Origin: Mytilus edulis
Taxonomy: Eukaryota; Mollusca; Bivalvia; Mytilida; Mytilidae
Length of the DNA: 64,000 nt
Direction: 5' to 3'
Assembly (NCBI RefSeq): GCF_963676685.1
Contig: NC_092349.1
Location: 82,968,604 to 83,032,603 of the forward strand
Of the stretch, positions 1-10,780 are shown piece after piece (position 1 is the stretch's first letter; every line of letters begins with the position of its first letter). The notes beneath the pieces are model-generated. The model was not told where the DNA came from. It saw only the letters and a program-made list of their open reading frames with translations, and searched no databases. The translations under genes and the position numbers were made by a program.

Positions 1-1668
1 CGTGGCTGCAGAGAGCGTGACACTCTCTCTATGTACACATATTGACCACACGTGGCTGCAGAGAGCATGACATTCTCTCTACGTATACATATTGACCACA
101 CGTGGCTGCAGAGAGCGTGACATTCTCTCTACGTACACATATTGACCACACGTGGCTGCAGAGAGCGTGACACTCTCTCTATGTACACATATTGACCACA
201 CATGGCTGCAGAGAACGTGACACTCTCTCTATGTCCCCATACTGACCACACGTGGCTGTAGAGAGCGTGACACTCTGTCTACGTACACATATTGACCACA
301 CGTGGCTGCAGAGAGCGTGACACTCTCTACGTACACATATTGACCACACGTGGCTGCAGAGAGCGTGACACTCTATCTACGTACACATATTGACCACACG
401 TGGCTGCAGAGAGCGTGACACTCTCTCTACGTACACATATTGACCACACGTGGCTGCAGAGAACGTGACACTCTCTCTATGTCCCCATACTGACCACACG
501 TGACTGCAGAGAGCGTGACACTCTCTCTATGTACACATATTGACCACACATGGCTGCAGAGAACGTGACACTCTCTCTACGTACACATATTGACCACATG
601 TGGCTGCAGAGAGCGTGACACTCTCTCTATGTACACATATTGACCACACGTGGCTGCAGAGAGCGTGACACTCTCTCTATGTACACATATTGACCACACA
701 TGGCTGCAGAGAGCGTGACACTCTCTCTATGTACACATATTGACCACACGTGGCTGCAGAGAACGTGACACTCTCTCTATGTCCCCATACTGACCACACG
801 TGACTGCAGAGAGCGTGACACTCTCTCTATGTACACATATTGACCACACATGGCTGCAGAGAACGTGACACTCTCTCTACGTACACATATTGACCACATG
901 TGGCTGCAGAGAGCGTGACACTCTCTCTATGTACACATATTGACCACACGTGGCTGCAGAGAGCGTGACACTCTCTCTATGTACACATATTGACCACACG
1001 TGGCTGCAGAGAACGTGACACTCTCTCTACGTACACATATTGACCACACGTGGCTGCAGAGAGCGTGACCCTCTCTCTATGTCCCCATATTGACCACACG
1101 TGGCTGCAGAGAGCGTGACACTCTCTCTACGTCCCCATACTGACCACACGTGGCTGCAGAGAGCGTGACACTCTCTCTATATCCCCATACTGACCACACG
1201 TGACTGCAGAGAGTGTGACACTCTCTCTACGTACACATATTGACCACACGTGACTGCAGAGAGCGTGACACTCTCTCTACGTACACATATTGACCACACG
1301 TGGCTGCAGAGAACGTGACACTCTCTCTACGTACACATATTGACCACACGTGGCTGCAGAGAGCGTGACACTCTCTCTATGTCCCCATACTGACCACACG
1401 TGACTGCAGAGAGCGTGACACTCTCTCTACGTCCCCATACTGACCACACGTGGCTGCAGAGAACGGGACATTCTATGTCCCCATACTGACCACACGTGAC
1501 TGCAGAGAGCGTGACACTCTCTCTACGTACACATATTGACCACACATGGCTGCAGAGAACGGGACATTCTCTCTATGTCCCCATACTGACCACACGTGGA
1601 TGTAGTCTAGAGAGCGTGACATTCTCTCTATGTCCCCATTCTGACTACAAGTGGCTGCAAATTGTACA
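1..1668. repeat. 50-bp minisatellite array with 300-bp higher-order period
   Basis: About 33 head-to-tail copies of a 50-bp unit begin at the window edge, so the array probably continues to the left. A typical unit starts CGTGGCTGCAGAGAGCGTGA, has a CTCTCTCT stretch and ends ATTGACCACA; most junctions create CACGTG and every unit carries a CTGCAG. Two unit types alternate, one with ATGTACACATATTG and one with ATGTCCCCATACTG. Some units (for example at 301) lack four bases of the CT tract. Positions 421-780 recur almost unchanged at 721-1020, giving a six-unit (300-bp) higher-order repeat. The last units, from about 1450, are degraded. Read-through ORFs here on both strands are products of the repeat. 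Confidence 0.95.
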
Positions 1669-2444
1669 TACTGCAGCCAAACGGACGATCACCTTTATCA
1701 AAGGTGATACTGGTGCGCTGCTTGTCGGAAGAAGCTAGACTAATGATTGACTATAATTCTATACCATAAGTCAACCCTCGGGTTACATGGTAATTGAAGC
1801 TATAATGTATCTGAGTTCTAGATACATGTTTCTTAGTACATAAACCAGATCATTTAACTTTGACATACATTTCAAATATATGTTCAGTACCGTAAGGGCA
1901 AACATATATGGCATTTGATGTCATGAAAGCAACAAGCATGAAAAGAAAAAGAAAAAACACTCGACAAATTTGCCATATATAGAATGTAAGGTAAACTAGG
2001 ATCATGTGAAGGCGTAGGCATCAACTATTTGCCACTAGATAAAAACACACAAGCATGTAAAGGCATACGCATCAAATGTTTGCCACTGGACGTTCATATG
2101 ATACTTTTCTAAAAGTAAGAGATGTCAACAGTGCAAGACAGATTATGTGCAGCAATAGGATATAGTAGTAACAACTGGTAAACATTCACAAGATTCAATG
2201 AAACAAAACTTAAGCTGAAATACATAATGGAATAAGAAAAGAACATGTTCATGACTGACTGAACCTATTAGTAACATGGCAGGATCCAACAGTAGAATAG
2301 GAATTGCCTTCACTTTCTTGAGAACATAAGTTCAACTCAATCTAGTATTTGTTTGTGTTAAGAGAGACAGACGGTACTAAATGGATATCAAACGCGTAAT
2401 TAAAAAATGTTGGCAATGCAATAGCGAAAAATTCTCAATAAACC
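1669..2444. other. Intergenic DNA, no gene seen
   Basis: AT-rich sequence with no supportable ORF or RNA gene. A roughly 50-bp segment containing the words GCATCAA and TTTGCCACT occurs twice, near 2004 and 2054, as a degraded tandem duplication. Confidence 0.5.
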
Positions 2445-2985
2445 AACATCATTTCACAACATAGAAAAGTTAAGAAGTAGCAAAGCAAACCACCTAAAAA
2501 CAGGGGCGATCTCGTGTTCTGGAAGAATAAGCAGATCCTGGACTGCACGTGGCATCCATCTAGAAGATCGTGTAAATACAGTCACACCCTGTGATAATTC
2601 AAATTCCGTAGTCCACTTTCGCGGAAAAGGATACATATTTAATGTTTCAAACAATTAGAACAGATCTGTCATTATCTGTGAAAATAATACTTTAAAACAA
2701 TCAAACAAACTTGAAATGGTGTCTGTAAAACCTTTGGAGGGATAATTTTAACTTCACCACTTGAACCTCTTGGTTAAATAGCTTCCTTGTTAGGAGCAGT
2801 TCTAGATCAAGGAAATCATAAAAGGAAATAAAAGCCTGAGAATATCATATCAACTGAGAGATATATGGTAAATATGCAGGCTCTGATGGACTGCTGCTTC
2901 ATATAAATGGAAGGAGCAGAGTGCTGCTTCATAGAAATGGAAAGTTCACAATTGGGAAACTGAAATCATCTCTTCTGTCCTAAAG
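2445..2985 (+). repeat. Dispersed repeat family F, decayed copy
   Basis: This stretch aligns by eye with 43060-43515 and 49980-50335 and, inverted, with 60480-60780. Shared landmarks in order are CATAGAAAA, a motif like ACCTAAAAACAGGGGCGATC, GAAGNATAAGCAGAT, TTCAACTTCACCA, CTCTTGATTTAATAGCTTC and a final AGAAATGGAAAGTTCACAA. This copy is the most diverged of the four. The short minus-strand ORF inside it is not a gene. Family identity is unknown to me; the copies lack coding capacity and look non-autonomous. Confidence 0.75.
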
Positions 2986-3809
2986 TTATTATTCTCATCT
3001 GTTAAATGTTTTTTAACCATAAATTTTCTGTGTTTTTGTGTTTTGTGGATTTTCTTCTTGTCCTTTTTGTATTTGCCAATGGTGTTGTCAGTTTTTATTA
3101 GACTTTTGGTTCTTTATTGTCTCCTTTGTATTGTTTTCTTTATTTTTTCCCCATGTCATTGGCATAACAAATGTTAAAACCATTTACTGTAAATTCAGAA
3201 CTAATTGCATGCATCTATTACTGTTATTTTGCTATAACAGACCAAAATGCAAAATTAATTATTGCCATAACTTGAAAAGCTGAATACAAATTAATTTGTT
3301 TGCTTTCAGAATGAGAATTATTGCAGTACTCACCAAAGTCACATAATTTGCAATAATCTTATGAAATTGCAGAAAAAAATGGTGTTGTCTCAATATTCAG
3401 GTATTGATAGCTACCCAAACTTTGTACAATACAAGAACAAACAGGAAACGGATATGGACAAATAAACATATTTTTTTTACAAATGATGTTTTATTAGCTC
3501 AATCAGTTAAAATTTACATCTTTATGCATGATTGTTTACAAATAACATTACTGTACCAACTTTGTTTATTACAATACAGATTCCTTAGGCATAACTGTAA
3601 AGTTAACTACTCCATAATACACATTCATTATATAGAGGACTTTGTTTTGTCCTAATCTTAATCTTCAAAGAACTGTGCATAAGGGAGACTACTTAAAAGA
3701 ACAAAAATAAACTCTTGCATTGCACTATACTTGTCTGGTTCGTTACAATAGCAAAGCAGAGATAAAATAACATGGTAAAATAAATCAATACAATTCTACT
3801 TGTTTATAT
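2986..3809. other. AT-rich intergenic DNA
   Basis: No gene-like signal. Two plus-strand ORFs of about 80 codons here are low-complexity Phe/Cys/Tyr-rich translations without splice context or family similarity. Confidence 0.45.
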
Positions 3810-3998
3810 TACAGTGTAACCTGCTTAATCCAACACCAGAGTATTACAACAGTTACATCGAGCTTTAACCCAACACATTTTTATGGTCCAAAAAACAAAT
3901 GCCTATCCATGCAAAAAAACCTGAGAGTTCAGACACCCTGCTTAATTCAAAATTTTTCCTGGTCTCCTAGTGTGTTGGATAGTACAGGTTACACTGTA
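3810..3998. mobile_element. MITE with terminal inverted repeats and TA target duplication
   Basis: The left end reads TACAGTGTAACCTG..TTAATCCAACAC and the right end is its inverted counterpart, GTGTTGGAT...CAGGTTACACTGTA. The inverted repeats are about 25 bp and imperfect in the inner half. Taking the outer TA as the target duplication, the element is 3812-3996 (185 bp). CAGTG termini with TA duplication fit a Tc1/mariner-type non-autonomous element (family assignment inferred). It has no coding capacity. Confidence 0.8.
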
Positions 3999-5734
3999 TT
4001 TCAAATAACAATAACACTTTATTGATATCAAGTATTGGAAATTTTTGTAAATTATTGTGTCTACATGATGTTTTCATTATTATGAAGTATGTAATCAGAT
4101 GATAGTCACTCAATAAGAACTCACATTCTGATATCTGATACATTATTAGTACACAGATTTTCCTCAAATCACAATAATAAATCTGGCATTGTTGTCCTTT
4201 CTACAAAAATCGCAAAAATAAATGCACACAATAATTTCTTCTTTCAACTGTTTTTGCCCCTAAATCTCTACCAAAGCATGTACCCTTAACCATTAAATCA
4301 CTGAATATCGTGGTATGATATACTATCAACTTATAAACTGAATTTTACAGGACAGATTTGTTATGTTTGAAAAATACAGCAAACAAAATAAAGCAAATGT
4401 ATCCCAAACGAACCAAAATAATGGACAACAATTTACATGGAAATAATAAATTTTGTTTACCAAGTTGAAAGGCAACACAAAATAAATGACTGTCTGGTAA
4501 TACAGGATAACTAAGCAAAAGCTTTTCCTACAAGGATTAAAAGATACTTGAGCCATACTTGAGTTAAAGGGAATAATATTTACAGTGCACCATATGTGTA
4601 ATGTTATTGACCAAATGTAATCACTAAAATGAGTTTCTGGGTGTAGGCTTTTAGGCAATAAAACGTAGAAATTAAAAATTCACAAAATTTCCAATTTTCT
4701 CTAAAATTATGAAAATTAGTGCACACACAAATAAACAGATCCACAGAACTACATGCTTTTTTCAAAGTTTTTAGACTTGTGATCCTTTCAATACTAATAA
4801 CATAGTCTTTTAGTGTACTAGTGCGTAAGTCTTATGTTTTACTTAGTTTTACCAAAAGTTTAAAATGCAATTGTACAGAAAAAAAAAGCTTTATAAATTC
4901 ATGGAATGAAGAAAAAATGTATGCAAGACTATGTCTAAGCATAATTGCAATAAAAATTAGGAAAACAATTCTATTACAAACTTTCTTATGTATATGAATG
5001 ATTGTAGTTTAAGTCATCTTATAAAATTTAAATAAAATGTTTAATACTGTTTAACTGTCAATCTTTTCAAAAGACTGTTGACTTGTATTTCAGTGTGTTT
5101 TTGTTAATTCTAAGCACTTATTTGTCTTAATTATGTATACAATCTTAATGTTCTGGTGTTTGCAAAAAAAAATCAAATCTTCTTTTGTTTTTTCTTGGCA
5201 AAATGTGCCATCTTCTTTGTGCTTTTTTTCCAAGTTAAGCATTTAGCTTATGATTAACAAACTGGTGGATAAATTTAATGGTGATGTATATGTTCTGTTC
5301 CCAGTCAAAAAATGGGAATTCAGTGTTAAAAACACGATTCTAGTCTTGTCAATAAAAAAGAAAACAAAATCAAAATGACTAGCAAAAATATCACATGATA
5401 AAAATGATATATATGAAAAATAATTCACAGTTTAGACCAATATCTTGTTCTCAGACACAACATTTAGAATAAATATCTGAGAAATACATAACTAACAAGG
5501 TTTTAAGCAACATAAATTATAAATCTCTGCAAAAGCATCTATGTTCTGGGTTGAACAGTACTGATATGCATTGATGTAATTAATGCCAGTCAAGATTTAA
5601 AATGATTGAAGTTGAGGAAGCATGCTCAAAATTGTCAAAGATGATACACATTTTTCAGCAACTTTACAACTTTGGAGGCTCATGAGTGAAAATTTTATGA
5701 GAATTTAATACAATGTAAAAAGTGGAAAGTATTT
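3999..5734. other. AT-rich intergenic DNA
   Basis: No gene-like structure. ORFs on the minus strand (up to 110 codons at 4326-4658) are rich in Phe, Ile, Cys and Tyr, lack recognisable domains and have no supporting splice sites. The stretch could be part of a long 3' untranslated region or downstream flank of the RNF34-type gene, but nothing shows this. Confidence 0.4.
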
Positions 5735-5931
5735 AGGGCTTTTCCATAATTAATTGTATGGAAAGGGGGAGGCACTTTTATTAAAATTTAAAAGATGGTG
5801 GATATTTAAGAAAGGTTGCTTGTATATTTAAAGGAAATATCCAATTAAAAATAAATGTATGGTGGGGTCAAATAGAAAGTGCCTCCTGACACCCCACCAC
5901 CCCCACATACATTTATTTTTGGAACAGCCCT
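5735..5931. mobile_element. 197-bp MITE-like element
   Basis: The left end AGGGCTTTTCCATAATTAAT and the right end, read inverted, AGGGCTGTTCCAAAAATAAA, are imperfect terminal inverted repeats. They continue inward with an inverted GGAGGCACTT-type block (GGGGGAGGCACTTTT near 5765 and AAAGTGCCTCC near 5877). There is no ORF. I have seen similar ends repeatedly in mussel DNA, but the superfamily is unknown to me. Confidence 0.65.
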
Positions 5932-6028
5932 TTGCAAAAATAGAAGTGAGCTATAATGAAAAAAAATAGTGCAGGCTGTAGATACAAAACTAATGCTTCT
6001 CGACTGATAGTTCTTAAAATAATATGGT

Positions 6029-6185
6029 AAACAATTTGTATTAGCAAGTGCAATTGTAAACAATATAATTTGTATAAGAAGCACAACTGCAAACAATATA
6101 ATGTGTATTAGCAAACAATATAACTTGTATTATCAAGCACAATTGCGCTAACAATATAATTCTAATAGCAAGCATAATTGTAAAC
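6029..6185. repeat. Degenerate tandem repeat, ~5 units of 22-35 bp
   Basis: Successive blocks near 6029, 6058, 6091, 6113 and 6148 repeat AAACAATATAAT..TGTATTAGCAAG..CAATTGT with substitutions and length changes. Confidence 0.65.
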
Positions 6186-6189
6186 ATTT

Positions 6190-8060
6190 AAAAAAAATAG
6201 TAATGTACATGTATCACATCTGTCAAAAAACACTCAATATATGGTCAAAATACATAAACACAAAACACTGATATTGATCCATAATACTAAATATTGATAT
6301 TAGGGCAAATGTAAGACAATAATTGATCTGCTTGAAACTATTTTAGAATAGGATAAAACATTTAATTTCTTTGTCGTTACTTTAAATATGACTGAAATTC
6401 ATATGTGTTAAGTAATACTCATTATGAAAGAAGTGAACTATTTTGTAAATAAACATCTATGATTAAAAAGATGTTTGACTATCATACCTGTCATGTTTTA
6501 AGGCATCTATGTAACCAGAGAATCAGTTATATTCTATACAACCTGAGACATGTACCACTGTGGATTCATTAAAATTCGTTGGATACCAATTTTCTTGGGT
6601 TTCATTGGTCAAATGTTTAACGAATAACAAACTTTCTATAGGCTTTGTATGAAGTGATTGGCAAAACCACAAAATCAAATATCCACAAAAACACAAGTTT
6701 TTCTTAGTATTATTTATTTGATTGCATTGTATCATGTTTGGGGAAGGTTAACTTTCTGGTAATAAGACCCGTCACGGCCTGGCTGGGGAATTGGGTAGGC
6801 AAATGCTCACATTAATCTGTACCAATGCTGGCTCCAAATGTCCTCCTTTATACGCCATTACTCATGGTGGTGCTCCTATTTAAAGGAGGTTCATACGGAG
6901 ACAAGACAAGACAATCCACAAAAATTGACACCCACGATAATAAATGAATCCACAGTAACTTATTCCTGCTGATAGCAACATGAATATCAAATACACTGAA
7001 TTCTAATATTGAACGTGTTATTTTTAATATGTGATCAAAGCAAATACATGTATGTAGCAGGCATATGTACATACAATACAAGTTTTCCTTCCATTCACAA
7101 GTTTTTGTACTCAGAACACTCTACATTAAACATAACAACCGATACATTTTCTACACTATCAGAACACATTCACTTTCCTGAGAATCTGAAAATGGAAACC
7201 CTTTCTCAAAATCTGGTATTGTATTTCATTACAAAACAATGTGTTATAATGGGACAAAAATTGTCATATATAAAAAATGAAATCATCTCACCCGGAATCA
7301 CTGATGTTATAACTTAATCAACGTAATTCCAGAGGGGCACATGAGACACAAACATAGTTAAGGGGAGACAAGTAGTTATAGTTTCTGCAGTCAAATGAGG
7401 TGGGAATTTTTAGGGTTCAACAGGTCAAGGAAGCACTTTAAGCTAATGAGAAATCTGTGATTATGAAAAGTAAAATTGGCAATTGTAAAAATAAACTGAA
7501 AATATTGTAATGAGATCTTTAGACTGTCTGTTCGTCTAATTAAAAAAAAAATGTAGTATACTTGTTGGATTTCACAGTTGGAAAATTTTTGTCCAGAATG
7601 GATAGTCTGAGACATTTTCACGAGCCTTTAGTGATGAGTACAAGTGTTTCTAGACATTTTATATCATACACAGAGAAAATAAAGGTCCACAATGACCAAC
7701 AACTGGACCATCTTAAACATATGGCACAACAATAAAATTATCATAATCAACATTAATAACTTTAACAAAGAGCTAAAATATATTAATAAACTCCATCAGT
7801 AAATAAGTAAGAACAATTCTTATAAAAAAGACTATTATTGAATTAAAATAACATATTACCATTTAGGCCATTGTCTTTAAGCATAGGAGTTTGAGACGAC
7901 TGTAACAGTACGAGAGGTTGTCAATGATAATTATCTATTTACAATTTGTTGGCTTTGAGTCTTTTCTTCATCAGATAATTCATTAACTTGACCTGTATGG
8001 TGATACACCTCCATACCAAAAACAACACCTGTCTACTCTAAAAGTTACAAAATAGCAGCC
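6190..8060. other. Intergenic DNA, no gene seen
   Basis: No supportable gene. 6740-6910 is less AT-rich than its surroundings (GTCACGGCCTGGCTGGGG near 6771) but has no ORF or repeat structure I can recognise. The 102-codon plus-strand ORF at 7009-7317 and the 76-codon minus-strand ORF at 7391-7621 show no motif. Confidence 0.4.
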
Positions 8061-8061
8061 T

Positions 8062-8325
8062 CACCAGGTTGTATAAGATTGATTGGTGTTTAACGCCACT
8101 TTCAGCACTATTCTGCTATTTAATTGCGGCCAGTTTTAATTGGTGTAGGAAGCAGCAGTCAAAGAAAACCACTGACCTTAAATAAGAAATGTAACAATTC
8201 TAGTCAATGAAGATTAGAGTTGAATGCACACGCACGAGAAGGGTTTGAACTCAAAATATCAGTGTAGACTGGCTAATGATAACAGAAGTTAAACTACTAA
8301 GACAACTCTCACATAGGCCCCAGTT
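8062..8325 (-). mobile_element. tRNA-derived SINE-like element
   Basis: Read on the minus strand, the stretch starts near a TTAGTAGTTTAACTTCTG block that could be a degenerate A box. It then shows GAGTTCAAACCC, a good match to the polymerase III B-box core GGTTCGANNCC, and ends in GGCGTTAAACACCAATCAATC. The GCGTTAAACACCAATCAATC tail is one I associate with widespread molluscan SINEs. The body is about 260 bp, as expected for a SINE. The exact ends and target duplication were not resolved. Confidence 0.65.
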
Positions 8326-10463
8326 GTATGGGAAGACCATTAAATGGATGAAATCATTCTTAAACTATGTCTCTCTTATCTGGAGGAGAGAAATAATAGA
8401 ATAATGTCTAGTTAACGTAAATTTTATTGGATTGTCTCATGTAAACAAAGCTTTTTAAAAGCAAACTTTTATTTAATGTTTAATTCTATCAATTATATGT
8501 TTGATAAGCAATATGTTGCCATCTTATATAATGTAAGCTTGTTAAATTTTATATATTGTATATAATGTTAGTACATTTCAACATGATGAATAAATATATA
8601 AAGTAAAACAAAAAAGTAACAAATTTATACATCTATCACAGGAAACTGTGTCACAAATAAAAATCTACCAGTACATGTGTTATGAATGAAAAATGTATTT
8701 CTCTTTCACATATGCAAATGCAAAATTGTTGAAAATATGGCTGCACTGTAGCAATACATTTACAGCATTAAGATTAACTATAAATGATGTACATTACAAA
8801 TCATAGCTTGAAATATTTAACTAAAGTAAAATGTTTAAGCATATAATAAGTAGCAATATTTCAAGATACTATCTTTAATTAACACATTTTTGACAAACTT
8901 GCCCTCATTTATATGTTGAAAAGCTGACATAATATGATTGATTTACCATTTTAGGCATATACACTTCTTTAAAAATTATAAAATGTTGAAGTTTAAAACA
9001 AACCAAAAAAGAATAACACACACACAATTTGGCACAATGCTATGATTGTATTCTCATTGCTAAGGCCAAGAAAAAATTATGTCTGTTTCAAGATAACCTA
9101 TATACATGTATTCTAATTTCAATAAAAGTCTAGTCTGTTTAACTAAAGTTTTTTTTACAACTCTTATTATAAAATTTGGTGCTTTAATTGAAAATTTGGA
9201 TCTTTAAACATATAATCTCTCACAAACAGTTTTCCACAACATGATTTTTCCAATCAGCTTTTAACAACTAAACAATCACAATCTTACTGCAATAAAATTG
9301 TCTAAACATCAAACATGATAAAACAAAATCTTATGCATCCAATTTTTTTCTAACATACGTGTATCAATAACAACATCACCTTAATCTTAAACTTCTTTAA
9401 CATTCTATGTTATGTTGCACCATGTTCTAAAATTACAGCTAAACATATTGAGAGCGTAAATTAATTTTTACTTTTGTGTATACTAGGTGAAACATGAGTG
9501 TGGATGTTTTTTCTTTCATTTCTGTATTCCTTGTATTTTGCCACCCCATTTTTCTTTATTCTTTATTTTCATGCCATATTTTTTTATTTTTTGCTCATTT
9601 TATAGTTTTAATTTCATTGTCCAACTCGGAAGCAAACAAAACTTAACATCATTGTTTTATGTACACACTTAAGAATATTTGCTGTAAATTCTTCATTCTA
9701 TTTACTTTTTACAACTGAGCATTTACACGACCTAAATAAAGCAAATTTAACAATGAGGTATATTTGTCTATCACAAACTTAACAATAAGTTAAAGAACAA
9801 AATATGCCGCAAATGAAATCTCTTAAGGATCAGTGGAAATTTAAATATTGCTTCTGACAGGAAAAGCATCATTACATCAATAGTAAAATTTGACAACCTT
9901 GGATGCAGGCTATAGTGTTGGTATACAGATTTATGTGTAATAAGTCTGAAAGTATAAACATTAACAGACACAAAATTTGCACTATTCTATGCTTTTGTTA
10001 AATTTTTCTACAAAAACAAAAAATTAAATTAAAAGTGATATATTTAGATTAAATAATTATTTTTAACTATGAATTTACAAGGGAAAACTTTCTTTGATAT
10101 GAGAGAAGCAAAAATTACAGCTTTTTATTTAAAAGTTATTTTCTTTGATAAAATTGTCAGAATTGATATTCTAAGATGAGGCAGGATAAAAAAAAAATTA
10201 AATGTGATAGAAAAAAGACATTCATTAATACTTAATCTTTTCAAAATACTGAAAAAAAAAATTGGCAAAACATACTTAAACTACAAAATCTTGAAATCTA
10301 TACATAAACAATGTATATTGTTAAAATTCAACAAAAGGTACATTTACAATAACATCATGTACTCATTAACAAGATATAAAATTTGACTCCCTGAGTCATA
10401 ATTTTTTTGATTTTTCAAAACAATCTACATGTATATCAGATTGCTTTTAGGCCATAAAAAAAA
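8326..10463. other. AT-rich DNA downstream of the RNF34-type gene
   Basis: No coding signal on either strand. The region is very AT-rich with many TTTATT words (AATAAA on the minus strand), so it may be 3' flank or a long 3' UTR of the minus-strand gene ending at 10781. Confidence 0.4.
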
Positions 10464-10469
10464 TTTATT
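10464..10469 (-). terminator. Candidate polyadenylation signal AATAAA for the RNF34-type gene
   Basis: TTTATT on the plus strand reads AATAAA on the minus strand, about 310 bases after the RNF34-type stop codon. It is the first clear hexamer I chose, but AT-rich DNA gives many by chance. Confidence 0.25.
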
Positions 10470-10780
10470 AGCTTCTCTGTTCCTTAGTACCTGTTTTGTC
10501 TGTTTACTTTTACAAAACTCAAAAAATTCTGAAAATTCTTTCACATTTGATGACTGTTTCAAAATAAATCACGATTAGGTATAAAAATTAATCATTATTT
10601 TAATTGATTGAAATTTCAAATTTGAATGTGAAATTTTAATTTGAAAAGAATGTGACCAAACTTCATGGATTTGCTGATGTCAAGAATACTTCTGTAGAAA
10701 AGATAGAAAACCCCCACCTTCATGTCTAACCTGATGTGTTTAATTTTGGCATGAGAAGTTAAAAACATTTTTTGTATGGC

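Noticed and set aside
1-1668. Possible CRISPR array (regular repeats)
   Set aside because: Repeats are head-to-tail without unique spacers, and the genome is clearly eukaryotic.
1327-1738. ORFs of 72-80 codons across the minisatellite on both strands
   Set aside because: They are translations of the 50-bp repeat with no start context or domain and break where unit length changes.
4326-4658. 110-codon minus-strand ORF
   Set aside because: Composition mirrors AT-rich DNA (Phe, Ile, Cys, Tyr), with no motif and no splice context.
5160-5215. Minus-strand peptide KKMAHFAKKKQKKI ending in a stop, resembling a basic protein C-terminus
   Set aside because: No usable acceptor upstream (purine-rich) and no partner exon found.
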